Source: an uncultured Chloroflexota bacterium
GTDB lineage: Bacteria > Chloroflexota > Limnocylindria > Limnocylindrales > CSP1-4
Reading direction: 5' to 3'
DNA length: 6,477 nucleotides
Assembly: GCA_903928275.1 (NCBI GenBank)
Contig: CAIYQJ010000202.1
Span: 1 to 6,477, forward strand
The notes under the pieces were generated by a model, which saw only the letters and a program-made list of their open reading frames with translations, was not told the DNA's origin and searched no databases. The translations under genes were made by a program, and so were the position numbers. Shown here piece after piece: positions 1 to 6,069 of the stretch (position 1 is the stretch's first letter; each line of letters starts with the position of its first letter).

Positions 1-31
1 CCTGGGACCGCCGGCGACCCTTCTCCCACCC

Positions 32-1072
32 TTGGCGGAGGATCCTTCCCTGACCGACCTCGTCGCCGGCGACCCGACCGGCGACCGCCTCCAGCGCCTC
101 TCCCGCGGCCGGGGCCGACTCCTCTCGACGGACGCCCTGTTCCGTCGGACGACGCTCCTCGCCGTCCTCGCGGCCGGGGCGCTGCTCATCGTCCTCTTCG
201 TCGTGCTGGTCGCACAATCGTGGCCGATCTGGGCCGAGTACGGGATCGTCCCGTTCCTCACCACGACCACATGGGCACCCGCTCACGTCGACCCGGCGAC
301 GGGCGCGGTGTCGGTCCAGATCGGGGCGCTCCCGTTCATCGCGGGCACGGTGCTGTCGGCGCTCATCGGTCTCGTCGTCGCAGCCCCGCTCGGGGTCCTC
401 GTGGCCGTGTTCCTCGTCGAGTACGCTCCCCGCCGCCTCGCGATCGTGCTCACCTTCCTCGTCGAGCTGATCGCGGCGATCCCCAGCGTCGTCATCGGGA
501 TCTGGGCCCTGTACGTGTTCTCGCTCTTCTCGCGTGACACGTTCCAATGGTGGATCGCGTCCACGATCGGGAAGGTGATCCCGTTCTTCGCCGAGGACCC
601 GGCGAACCCGACGCGCTTCTCGGTGTTCACGGCCGGCATGGTGCTCGCCGTCATGATCGTCCCGATGGTCGTCGCGGTCTCCCGCGAGGTCATCCGGTCC
701 GTCCCGCTCTCTCTCCGCGAGGGATACACGGGGATGGGCGCGACACGGTGGGAGACGATCCGGCACGTCATCCTCCCAACGGCGCGGATCGGCATCCTCG
801 GCGGCGTCATGCTCGCGTTCGGACGGGCGCTCGGCGAGACGATCGCGGTGACGATGGTCATCGGGAACGTGGACCAGGTCCCGTCCAGCGTGTTCCAGCC
901 GGGCCAGTCGATCGCCAGCAAGATCGCGACGAACCTCGGCGACGTTACCGGACGCGTGGAGTACGCGGGCCTGATCGGCCTCGGCGTCGTGCTGCTCTTC
1001 GTGACCGTCGGCCTGTCGGTCGTCGTCCGGCTGCTCGCGCGTCGCCTCGGCGGCGTGTACCAGGCGTCGTGA
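32..1072 (+). CDS. pstC: Phosphate ABC transporter permease PstC
   Basis: Inner-membrane permease subunit of the high-affinity phosphate importer; it pairs with PstA to form the channel driven by PstB. The 346-residue product has a charged cytoplasmic N-terminus (about 1-40), a first membrane segment at about 41-62, and the SWP...FL...W stretch after it that is typical of PstC. Further membrane segments lie at about 100-130, 137-165, 198-216, 253-275 and 311-334. The EAA loop that contacts the ATPase is at about 229-249 (EGYTGMGATRWETIR). The PstC hallmark GRALGETIAVTMVIGN is at 264-279. The start is uncertain: TTG at 32 gives a normal length but has no Shine-Dalgarno before it, and the frame stays open to the window edge. 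A GGAGGA at 37-42 instead lies 7 bases before an in-frame CTG at 50. First visible gene of the operon; its stop overlaps the pstA start. Family assignment is secure. Confidence 0.95.
   Translation: MAEDPSLTDLVAGDPTGDRLQRLSRGRGRLLSTDALFRRTTLLAVLAAGALLIVLFVVLVAQSWPIWAEYGIVPFLTTTTWAPAHVDPATGAVSVQIGALPFIAGTVLSALIGLVVAAPLGVLVAVFLVEYAPRRLAIVLTFLVELIAAIPSVVIGIWALYVFSLFSRDTFQWWIASTIGKVIPFFAEDPANPTRFSVFTAGMVLAVMIVPMVVAVSREVIRSVPLSLREGYTGMGATRWETIRHVILPTARIGILGGVMLAFGRALGETIAVTMVIGNVDQVPSSVFQPGQSIASKIATNLGDVTGRVEYAGLIGLGVVLLFVTVGLSVVVRLLARRLGGVYQAS
37..42 (+). promoter_or_regulatory. Strong Shine-Dalgarno-like GGAGGA inside the start region of pstC
   Basis: GGAGGA is the best ribosome-binding match near the beginning of pstC. 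It lies after the TTG at 32, so it cannot serve that codon. Seven bases downstream is CTG (50-52), in frame with PstC, and it overlaps a TGA (51-53) in the third reading frame, which is open from the window edge. This mimics the ATGA stop/start overlap seen at 2843. Either PstC starts at CTG 50, or the match is chance in purine-rich coding sequence. Confidence 0.3.
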
Positions 1073-1989
1073 TGGGCGCGCAGGGCGAGATCGTGGCCAT
1101 CTCCACGCCCGCGGTGCGTCGCACGGCGGCGGACCGACTGCTGGGCCCGCACCGTGGCAACGAACGTCGCCGGGCGGCGATCGACGTGACCATGCGCGTC
1201 GTCGCCCTCGCGTCGGCGATCGTCGTGATCGTGCCGCTGGTCGCGATCGTCGGCTACGTGCTCGTGAAGGGCCTGCCGACACTGACGCTCGACTTCCTCA
1301 CGCACTCGTCGGGCAACACGACCACTCCCGGTGCCCTCAACGCCATCCTCGGCTCCCTCCAGATGGTGCCCCTCGCGCTCCTCATCGGCGGGTCGCTCGG
1401 GCTCCTCGCGGGGATCTACCTCGCGGAGTACGCGGGCCCGCGGCTGGGTGCCACCGGGACCTTCCTCGTCGACGTCCTGCTCGGCGTCCCGTCGATCCTC
1501 GCGGGCGTCCTCATCTACGCGACGATCGTCACGAACTGGACCGGCTCGTCGGCCATCGCCGGGGCGATCGCCCTCGCGGTCATCATGTTCCCGATCGTCA
1601 TCCGCGCGACCGAGGAGGTCCTCCGGCTGGTCCCCGGGTCCATCCGGGAGGCGTCCCTCGCGCTGGGGATCGCCCGGTGGCGGACGATCGTCTCCGTCGT
1701 GGTCCCGGTCGCGCGCGCCGGTCTCCTCACGGGAATCATGCTCGCGTTCGCGCGCGGGTTCGGCGAGACCGCGCCCCTCCTCTTCACGGCGCAGGGATCC
1801 GAGGCGCTGAACGTGGGCGACTGGCGCAGCCCGATGGCGGCGCTGCCGCTCTTCGTCTACCAGAACTCGCGCCTGCCGGACAAGATGCTCGTGTCGCAGG
1901 CGTGGTCCGCGGCCATCGTCCTGCTTGCCATCGTGCTCGCGATCAACGTCATCGTCCGCGGCCGCAGCATCGGCTCGCGGGTCGAGTAG
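1072..1989 (+). CDS. pstA: Phosphate ABC transporter permease PstA
   Basis: Second inner-membrane permease subunit of the Pst phosphate importer, 305 residues, the usual PstA length. A basic N-terminal tail (about 1-40) precedes membrane segments at about 42-66, 95-119, 128-152, 159-179, 214-235 and 276-296. The EAA loop is at about 192-212 (REASLALGIARWRTI). The PstA signature ARGFGETAPLLFTA is at 227-240, and PLFVYQ, common near the PstA C-terminus, is at 259-264. ATG 1072 was chosen because it overlaps the pstC stop by one base (TGATG), the standard translational-coupling geometry. The open frame extends leftward to 547 but only as an overlap with pstC. There is no strong Shine-Dalgarno, which fits re-initiation after pstC. 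pstB follows 5 bases after the stop. Identity is secure; the exact start is likely. Confidence 0.95.
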   Translation: MGAQGEIVAISTPAVRRTAADRLLGPHRGNERRRAAIDVTMRVVALASAIVVIVPLVAIVGYVLVKGLPTLTLDFLTHSSGNTTTPGALNAILGSLQMVPLALLIGGSLGLLAGIYLAEYAGPRLGATGTFLVDVLLGVPSILAGVLIYATIVTNWTGSSAIAGAIALAVIMFPIVIRATEEVLRLVPGSIREASLALGIARWRTIVSVVVPVARAGLLTGIMLAFARGFGETAPLLFTAQGSEALNVGDWRSPMAALPLFVYQNSRLPDKMLVSQAWSAAIVLLAIVLAINVIVRGRSIGSRVE

Positions 1990-1994
1990 CCCAC

Positions 1995-2846
1995 ATGTCA
2001 GCGATGATGGAGAATCCGACCGCCGGCTCCGGGACCGAGGCGCCCGACGCGACCGCGCTCGCGGGGCCGGACGTGCCGGGCGGTCTCGAGCTCCGATCCG
2101 TCTCCGCGTACTACGGCGCGTTCCGCGCCCTCCGCGACGTCTCGCTCGGCATCCGCCCCCGCGCGATCACCGCGCTCATCGGGCCGTCGGGCTGCGGCAA
2201 GAGCACGATCCTCCGCGCCATGAACCGGATGCACGAGACGATCCCGCACGCCCGCGTCGAGGGTTCGATCCTCCTCGACGGCGTGGACCTCTATCGCCAG
2301 GACGTGAGCGCCGTCCGTGTCCGGAGGACGGTCGGCATGGTCTTCCAGAAGCCGAACCCCTTCCCGGCGATGTCGATCTACGAGAACGTCGCGTCGGGCC
2401 TTCGACTCGCCGGGGAGAAGAAGCGCTCCCTCCTCGACGGGAAGGTCGAGGCGAGCCTGCGCAGGGCGGCCCTGTGGGACGAGGTGCGCGACAAGCTCAA
2501 GCAGCCCGGCACCTCGCTGTCGGGCGGCCAGCAGCAGCGCCTCTGCATCGCCCGGTCCATCGCGGTCGAGCCAGAGGTGATCCTCATGGATGAGCCGTGC
2601 TCCGCGCTCGATCCGGTCTCCACCCTCCGAATCGAGCAGCTCATGGCGGAGCTGCGGGAGGAGTACACGATCGTGATCGTGACCCACAACATGCAGCAGG
2701 CGGCTCGCGTGAGCGACGTCACGGCGTTCTTCTCGATGGGCGAGGACCGCGCCGGCTACCTCGTCGAGTCCGGCGCGACCGCGCGGATGTTCTCGACGCC
2801 GAGCGATCCGCTCACCGAGGACTACATCTCGGGGCGCTTCGGATGA
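1995..2846 (+). CDS. pstB: Phosphate ABC transporter ATP-binding protein PstB
   Basis: Cytoplasmic ATPase that powers phosphate import through PstC/PstA (283 residues). Walker A is GPSGCGKST at 63-71, the Q-loop glutamine is about 118 (VFQKPNPFP), the ABC signature LSGGQQQR is at 175-182, Walker B VILMDEP is at 195-201 and the switch histidine is H231 (THNMQQA). PstB-specific stretches include TILRAMNRM right after Walker A, SIYENV at about 127-132, LWDEVRDKL at about 160-168 and CSALDPVST at 202-210. All catalytic residues are present. It is about 25-30 residues longer than typical PstB because of an Ala/Gly/Pro-rich N-terminal tail (1-30) before the domain begins. ATG 1995 was chosen because it lies 5 bases after pstA; in-frame ATGs at 2004 and 2007 are alternatives that would shorten the tail only slightly. 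Its stop overlaps the next gene by ATGA. Confidence 0.97.
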   Translation: MSAMMENPTAGSGTEAPDATALAGPDVPGGLELRSVSAYYGAFRALRDVSLGIRPRAITALIGPSGCGKSTILRAMNRMHETIPHARVEGSILLDGVDLYRQDVSAVRVRRTVGMVFQKPNPFPAMSIYENVASGLRLAGEKKRSLLDGKVEASLRRAALWDEVRDKLKQPGTSLSGGQQQRLCIARSIAVEPEVILMDEPCSALDPVSTLRIEQLMAELREEYTIVIVTHNMQQAARVSDVTAFFSMGEDRAGYLVESGATARMFSTPSDPLTEDYISGRFG

Positions 2847-4120
2847 CCGGGCTGCCCATCGGGACCGGCGCCGCCGCGCGTGTCGGGATCCGGCCGCTCC
2901 TCCTGGCGATCGCGGTCTGCATGCTCCTCCTCGCGTGCCGTCCGCCGCTCGCCGGGGAGGGCGGCGACCTCGCCGGGGCGAGCCTGGCCCCGGGCGCCAC
3001 CGCGCTCCCGACCGACACGCCCGCGCCCGCCGTTGCGCTCAAGCCGACGACCCAGACGAGCATCTCCGTCCAGCTCTTCCGCGGCTTCGGGCCGGCGGAC
3101 GCGGCGTTGCAGTATGGCCAGGCGCTCGACTCGTACACGGCGTCGAACATCGTGCTCAACCTCGCGACCCCGCTGGTCGGATACGACCCGTTCACGGTGC
3201 AGCCCGCCCCGGATTCGGTGAACCTCTGGGTGGGCACGGTCGCGGACGTGGCCGGGGCCAGGGCCAAGGGCCTGGACCTCGTGGCGGTCGGCGAGGTCAC
3301 CGGGCGCGACCCCACCGTCCTCGTGCTCCCCGCGAAACAGGGCAAGGAGCCGCTCACGTCGCTGAAGGGCAAGACGGTCCTCGCGGATACCGCGGGCGCG
3401 GCGGCGTCGGTGCGCGCTGCGCTCGTCGCGGCCGGCCTCAAGCCCGGTGACGTCACGATCATCACGCCGGACGACCCCAGCGCCCCGTTCGATCCCAGCC
3501 AGCTGCTCGACGGGACGGTGGCGGCGGCCGCCGTGTCGGACTACGACGGCTGGGCGCGCATCGAGGAGGCCGCGGTCGCCGCCGGGACCGACCCGGCCGC
3601 GTTCGTGAAGCGCGAGCTGCGGCCGGCGGACGCGGCGCTGCTCGGCGAGCTCATCTGGGCACAGAAGTCCGACGTGGCGGACCAGGCGCTCGCTCCCGCG
3701 ATCACGGCGTTCCTCGCGGTCGTGGCCCAGACGCAGGTCGCCTGCGCGAAGGCCGTCGAGGACTGCGCCGGCGCGGCCGCGAGCCAGAGCGACCGGACGC
3801 CGGAGGGGCTAGCGTGGTCGATCGACCAGCTCGACCGGCTCCTCTTCCCCTCGGCGGATGGGATTCTCCACATCGAGCAGGCGGCTTGGGATCGGACGGT
3901 CGCGGCGATGGCCGCCGCCGATATCGCGGGAGTGGACGGCCTGACGTTCACGAACACGCTCACGGACGCCGTCATCGCGGCACTGGGACCACAGCTCGAC
4001 CTCAAGGGCGCCAGCTTCACGCCGCGGGACGACCTGCCGCTCCTGCCCTCGCCGGGCGCGGGCAGCTCCTCCGCTCCGTCGCCGGCGTCGCCCGCACCGA
4101 AGGAGTCCGCCGCGCCGTAG
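2843..4120 (+). CDS. NMT1/THI5-like solute-binding lipoprotein, coupled to pstB
   Basis: Predicted exported lipoprotein of 425 residues. A short basic N-terminus (R13, R17) and a hydrophobic stretch at about 18-31 end in the lipobox LLAC, with C32 as the lipidated residue. A Pro/Ala/Thr linker (about 33-70) follows. Residues about 72-390 resemble the NMT1/THI5 (SsuA/ThiY/TauA-like) type II periplasmic binding fold. Supporting features are a VAGARAKGLDLVAVGEV block (136-152), LKGKTVLADTAG plus VRAALVAAGLKPGDVTII (174-207), ELIWAQKSDVA near 269-279 and a terminal LTFTNTLTDAVIAALG (367-382) like the family's FTN motif. The last 28 residues are Ser/Pro/Ala-rich. C301 and C308 could form a disulfide. 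It lacks visible PstS or PhoU hallmarks. ATG 2843 overlaps the pstB stop (ATGA), so it belongs to the pst operon. The ligand is unknown; aromatic sulfonates, thiamine precursors or phosphonates are all possible. Fold assignment is fairly sure, role unsure. Confidence 0.8.
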   Translation: MTGLPIGTGAAARVGIRPLLLAIAVCMLLLACRPPLAGEGGDLAGASLAPGATALPTDTPAPAVALKPTTQTSISVQLFRGFGPADAALQYGQALDSYTASNIVLNLATPLVGYDPFTVQPAPDSVNLWVGTVADVAGARAKGLDLVAVGEVTGRDPTVLVLPAKQGKEPLTSLKGKTVLADTAGAAASVRAALVAAGLKPGDVTIITPDDPSAPFDPSQLLDGTVAAAAVSDYDGWARIEEAAVAAGTDPAAFVKRELRPADAALLGELIWAQKSDVADQALAPAITAFLAVVAQTQVACAKAVEDCAGAAASQSDRTPEGLAWSIDQLDRLLFPSADGILHIEQAAWDRTVAAMAAADIAGVDGLTFTNTLTDAVIAALGPQLDLKGASFTPRDDLPLLPSPGAGSSSAPSPASPAPKESAAP

Positions 4121-4147
4121 GGCTCGCCGGCGGGCGTCGCCGGGGCC
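4121..4147. terminator. GC-rich hairpin between convergent genes
   Basis: The 28-base gap between the two convergent stops contains CCGGCG (4127-4132), a five-base loop (GGCGT) and CGCCGG (4138-4143). GGC at 4121-4123 can also pair with GCC at 4145-4147 around a small internal loop. Position and symmetry would suit a bidirectional terminator. There is no T-run on either strand, so intrinsic termination is not established. Confidence 0.35.
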
Positions 4148-4148
4148 G

Positions 4149-5228
4149 TCAGGCGGGAGCCGCGCCTTCTCCAGGACCGGGACCGGTGCCGGGCGCAGGC
4201 GGCGGTCCGACGGCGGCGATGCCGGCGACCCGGCTCGCCGCGGTCCCTGCGTCGCGATGCCCGATGACCCAGCTCACGGTGGCCGCGACGGCGACGGTGG
4301 CGGAGATCGCCAGGATGTTCAGGATGAACCGCAGGACCGCGGTGGACTCCGCGGCATCGGTGGACCCCGCCGCCGACGAGAGGATCATCGCGACCGAGAG
4401 GAACGCCGTGATCAGGTACCGCCGCGTGCTCGTCGCCTGGTAGGCCGCGCACGCCACGCAGAGCGCGACGATGATCGTGTAGCCGGCCTGCGTATGCACG
4501 AACTGCACGATGACGAGCGAGGCTGCCACGCCGATGATCACCGCGGTCGCACGCTTCGTGGCGCGACCCCGCGTGCCCGCGACGGGCTGCCCAACGATGA
4601 AGATCGCGAGGACCGCCCAATAGCCGTGCGGGAGGTCGAGGGCGACCGTCACACCCGTGGCGATCGACACGAGGCACGCGAGCAGGACGCCGTAGAGGAG
4701 GGCCGTCGGCACGTCGAAGTGGCGCCGGGGGGCCGGCGGACCGTGGCGGAGCAGGCCGGCGGCGACGGCTCCGTACAGGGCGCCGGCGGTGAACATGAGC
4801 GCGGAGGCGAGGACCTCGCCATCGGGGACGGTCCGGGCGATGAACATCGTCGCGCTCACCGCCACGAGGGTCGCCGCGCGGTGGTACCCGCGGATGCTGA
4901 CAAGGCCCACGACGAGGGCGATCGCACCCATCCAGGTCGCGAGGGGCAGCGGCTCCTTCCCCAGGAGCAGCGTCACGAGGACGGCAAGGCCCGTGAGCAG
5001 GGCGGCCGGGATCGACACGGACATCGCCATGGGCATCCCGAGGACGAGGGCGAGCGCCGCCCCGAGGAGCCCGTAGAAGGCGAACGAGTGGAAGCCGAGC
5101 GCGATCGCGGCCAGCACGGGGACCGCGACGACGGCAAGGAAGGAGACGGCGATCTCGATCCGTTTGCGCTGGGGCATGGGGGCCGGCTTCGGCGCGGGGG
5201 CCGCCATGGGTGGCTCGACGGGCGTCAC
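4149..5228 (-). CDS. FUSC-family integral membrane protein (aromatic acid exporter-like)
   Basis: Predicted polytopic membrane protein, 359 residues, with about 10-12 hydrophobic segments in two halves (about 26-160 and 175-322). The second half carries the clearest family signal: YWAVLAIFIVGQPVAGTR (203-220), then basic GRATKR and a hydrophobic helix, the pattern of FUSC/FUSC_2 (fusaric-acid-resistance, aromatic acid exporter) proteins. It is much shorter than full AaeB/YccS proteins (about 650 residues) and has no large cytoplasmic domain between halves or at the end. The N-terminus is Pro/Ala-rich, followed by basic QRKR (20-23). The C-terminus is a Pro/Gly/Ala tail (about 338-359). GTG 5228 gives the longest product; ATG at 5207 or 5177 are alternatives, and none has a convincing Shine-Dalgarno. 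It lies 54 bases after upp on the same strand and may be co-transcribed. Substrate and direction of transport are unknown. Confidence 0.75.
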   Translation of the reverse strand: MTPVEPPMAAPAPKPAPMPQRKRIEIAVSFLAVVAVPVLAAIALGFHSFAFYGLLGAALALVLGMPMAMSVSIPAALLTGLAVLVTLLLGKEPLPLATWMGAIALVVGLVSIRGYHRAATLVAVSATMFIARTVPDGEVLASALMFTAGALYGAVAAGLLRHGPPAPRRHFDVPTALLYGVLLACLVSIATGVTVALDLPHGYWAVLAIFIVGQPVAGTRGRATKRATAVIIGVAASLVIVQFVHTQAGYTIIVALCVACAAYQATSTRRYLITAFLSVAMILSSAAGSTDAAESTAVLRFILNILAISATVAVAATVSWVIGHRDAGTAASRVAGIAAVGPPPAPGTGPGPGEGAAPA

Positions 5229-5240
5229 GAGGCCGGTCCC

Positions 5241-5263
5241 GCGCTGACCGGGCCGGTCATCGC
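5241..5263. repeat. Imperfect 23-bp palindrome upstream of the FUSC gene
   Basis: TGACCGG (5245-5251), one central G (5252) and CCGGTCA (5253-5259) form a perfect 7-bp dyad. After one mismatch it extends by GCG (5241-5243) pairing with CGC (5261-5263). It lies 12 bases upstream of the FUSC GTG. As DNA it looks like a regulator operator; as RNA the centre must open to a GGGCC loop. The sequence GGCCGGTC occurs at 5251-5258 and again at 5231-5238, exactly 20 bases apart. Confidence 0.4.
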
Positions 5264-5265
5264 TC

Positions 5266-5282
5266 CGCGGGCGCCGGCCGCG
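5266..5282 (-). terminator. Short GC hairpin directly after upp
   Basis: CGCGG (5266-5270) can pair with CCGCG (5278-5282) across a seven-base loop, starting immediately after the upp stop codon on the - strand. There is no T-tract. It could slow or partly terminate transcription between upp and the FUSC gene, or it may be an accident of GC-rich sequence. Confidence 0.2.
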
Positions 5283-5963
5283 TCACTGGGAGGTCCCGAA
5301 CTGCCGGTCGCCCGCGTCACCGAGCCCGGGCATGATGTAGCCGCGCTCGTTGAGCTGCCGGTCCAGAGCCGCGCAGTACATGTCCACGTCCGGGTGCGCC
5401 GACGTGACCGCGTCGACGCCCTCCGGCGCCGCGATGAGATTCACGAGCTTGATCCGGCCCGCTCCCCACCGCTTGAGGACATCGATGGCGGCGCTGGCCG
5501 AGCCGCCGGTCGCGAGCATGGGATCGAGGATGAGGGAGAGGTCCACGGTCGCCCGGTCCGGGAGCTTGTTGTAGTACTCGACGGGCCGGAGGGTCCGCTC
5601 GTCACGGAAGAGTCCCAGGTGCCAGACCTGGGCCGTCGGCATGAGCTCCAGCATCGCGTCCACCATGCCCAGGCCGGCGCGGAGGATCGGGACGAGCCCG
5701 ATGCGCACCGCGAGCTCGTCGGCCTCGGCCGGCTCGATCGGCGTCCGGATGTCGATCGGTCGCGTGGCGACATCTGCGAGCGCCTCGTACCCGAGGAGCC
5801 AGCTGAGCTCGCGGACGACCTCGCGGAACTTCTTCGGGTCGGTGTCCTCGTCGCGGAGGATCGCGAGCTTGTGCCGGACCGCGGGATGCCGCGACACGTG
5901 GAACGAGGGCCAGCGAACGGGATCGGGCCGGAACGGAGTGCCGACGTCGGCCGGATCGGACAC
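5283..5963 (-). CDS. upp: Uracil phosphoribosyltransferase
   Basis: Cytoplasmic pyrimidine-salvage enzyme that joins uracil to PRPP to give UMP and pyrophosphate. With the start chosen here the product is 226 residues, against about 208 for typical UPRTases. The family body begins at about residue 20 (FHVSRHPAVRHKLAILRDE) after a Pro-rich leader. Visible motifs are PILRAGLGM (92-100), YYNKLP (130-135), the PRPP-binding DPMLATGGSA (147-156) and the uracil-binding C-terminal GYIMPGLGDAGDRQFGT (208-224). The active-site elements are intact. GTG 5963 was preferred because GAGGTG lies 7 bases upstream; a GTG at 5978 would add five residues but has no ribosome-binding site. It is the first gene of a likely two-gene unit with the FUSC membrane protein and is divergent from the asparaginase gene. 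Confidence 0.95.
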   Translation of the reverse strand: MSDPADVGTPFRPDPVRWPSFHVSRHPAVRHKLAILRDEDTDPKKFREVVRELSWLLGYEALADVATRPIDIRTPIEPAEADELAVRIGLVPILRAGLGMVDAMLELMPTAQVWHLGLFRDERTLRPVEYYNKLPDRATVDLSLILDPMLATGGSASAAIDVLKRWGAGRIKLVNLIAAPEGVDAVTSAHPDVDMYCAALDRQLNERGYIMPGLGDAGDRQFGTSQ

Positions 5964-5970
5964 GGGAGCA

Positions 5971-5976
5971 CACCTC
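5971..5976 (-). promoter_or_regulatory. Ribosome-binding site of upp
   Basis: Read on the - strand, GAGGTG lies at 5976-5971 and is followed by seven bases and then GTG at 5963. It is the clearest Shine-Dalgarno in the window that serves an evident start, and it decides the upp start against the GTG at 5978, which overlaps this site. Confidence 0.65.
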
Positions 5977-6005
5977 ACGACGGGGGCACCGAGGGGACCA
6001 TCCGC

Positions 6006-6011
6006 ATGCTA
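6006..6011 (-). promoter_or_regulatory. Possible -10 element for upp
   Basis: On the - strand the hexamer TAGCAT (6011-6006) matches four of six positions of a sigma-70-type -10 box and would place transcription start near 5999, leaving about 35 bases of leader that contain the upp ribosome-binding site. No -35 hexamer is recognisable at the expected distance, so the call is weak. Confidence 0.25.
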
Positions 6012-6031
6012 GCACCGGGCAGAGCCGGGCC

Positions 6032-6054
6032 GCGGACCCCGCGTGTCGGTCCGC
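6032..6054. promoter_or_regulatory. Inverted repeat, possible operator in the upp/asparaginase divergent region
   Basis: GCGGACC (6032-6038) and GGTCCGC (6048-6054) are perfect inverted 7-bp arms separated by nine bases. The dyad ends four bases before the TATGCT hexamer at 6058, so a protein bound here would cover the -35 region and spacer of the putative asparaginase promoter. Dyad arms one helical turn or more apart are typical of dimeric regulators. Chance occurrence in GC-rich DNA is possible. Confidence 0.4.
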
Positions 6055-6057
6055 CGC

Positions 6058-6063
6058 TATGCT
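6058..6063 (+). promoter_or_regulatory. Possible -10 element for a leaderless asparaginase transcript
   Basis: TATGCT matches four of six positions of TATAAT, including both initial TA and the final T. The A of the gene's ATG (6070) is seven positions after the hexamer, the usual distance to a transcription start. There is no Shine-Dalgarno before this ATG, which agrees with a leaderless message. The -35 match is poor (CGGACC at 6033-6038, 19-base spacer). Confidence 0.35.
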
Positions 6064-6069
6064 CTGCGC

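Noticed and set aside
283..1305. Long - strand open frame of 340 codons opposite pstC and pstA
   Set aside because: It is antisense to two secure genes, its product is Arg/Thr/Ser-rich low complexity with no family resemblance, and long antisense frames are expected in very GC-rich coding DNA.
1998..2687. - strand frame of 229 codons opposite pstB
   Set aside because: It lies wholly antisense to PstB, whose Walker and signature motifs are intact; the translated product is Arg/Leu/Asp-rich without motifs.
2843..4120. Annotating the lipoprotein as PstS because of its position
   Set aside because: The conserved blocks match NMT1/THI5-type binding proteins, and no PstS-like phosphate-binding motif is recognisable.
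3541..4677. Long - strand open frame of 378 codons spanning the lipoprotein end and the FUSC gene
   Set aside because: It overlaps both genes in a non-native frame, is rich in Arg/Gly/His and Ala/Ser shadows, and matches no recognisable fold.
6004..6013. Adjacent small palindromes GCATGC and GCTAGC
   Set aside because: Six-base palindromes are frequent by chance; only the possible -10 reading on the - strand was kept, at low confidence.
6015..6030. Two CCGGGC copies 10 bases apart in the divergent region
   Set aside because: The motif is short and GC-only, so its recurrence in this composition is not informative without comparison to relatives.
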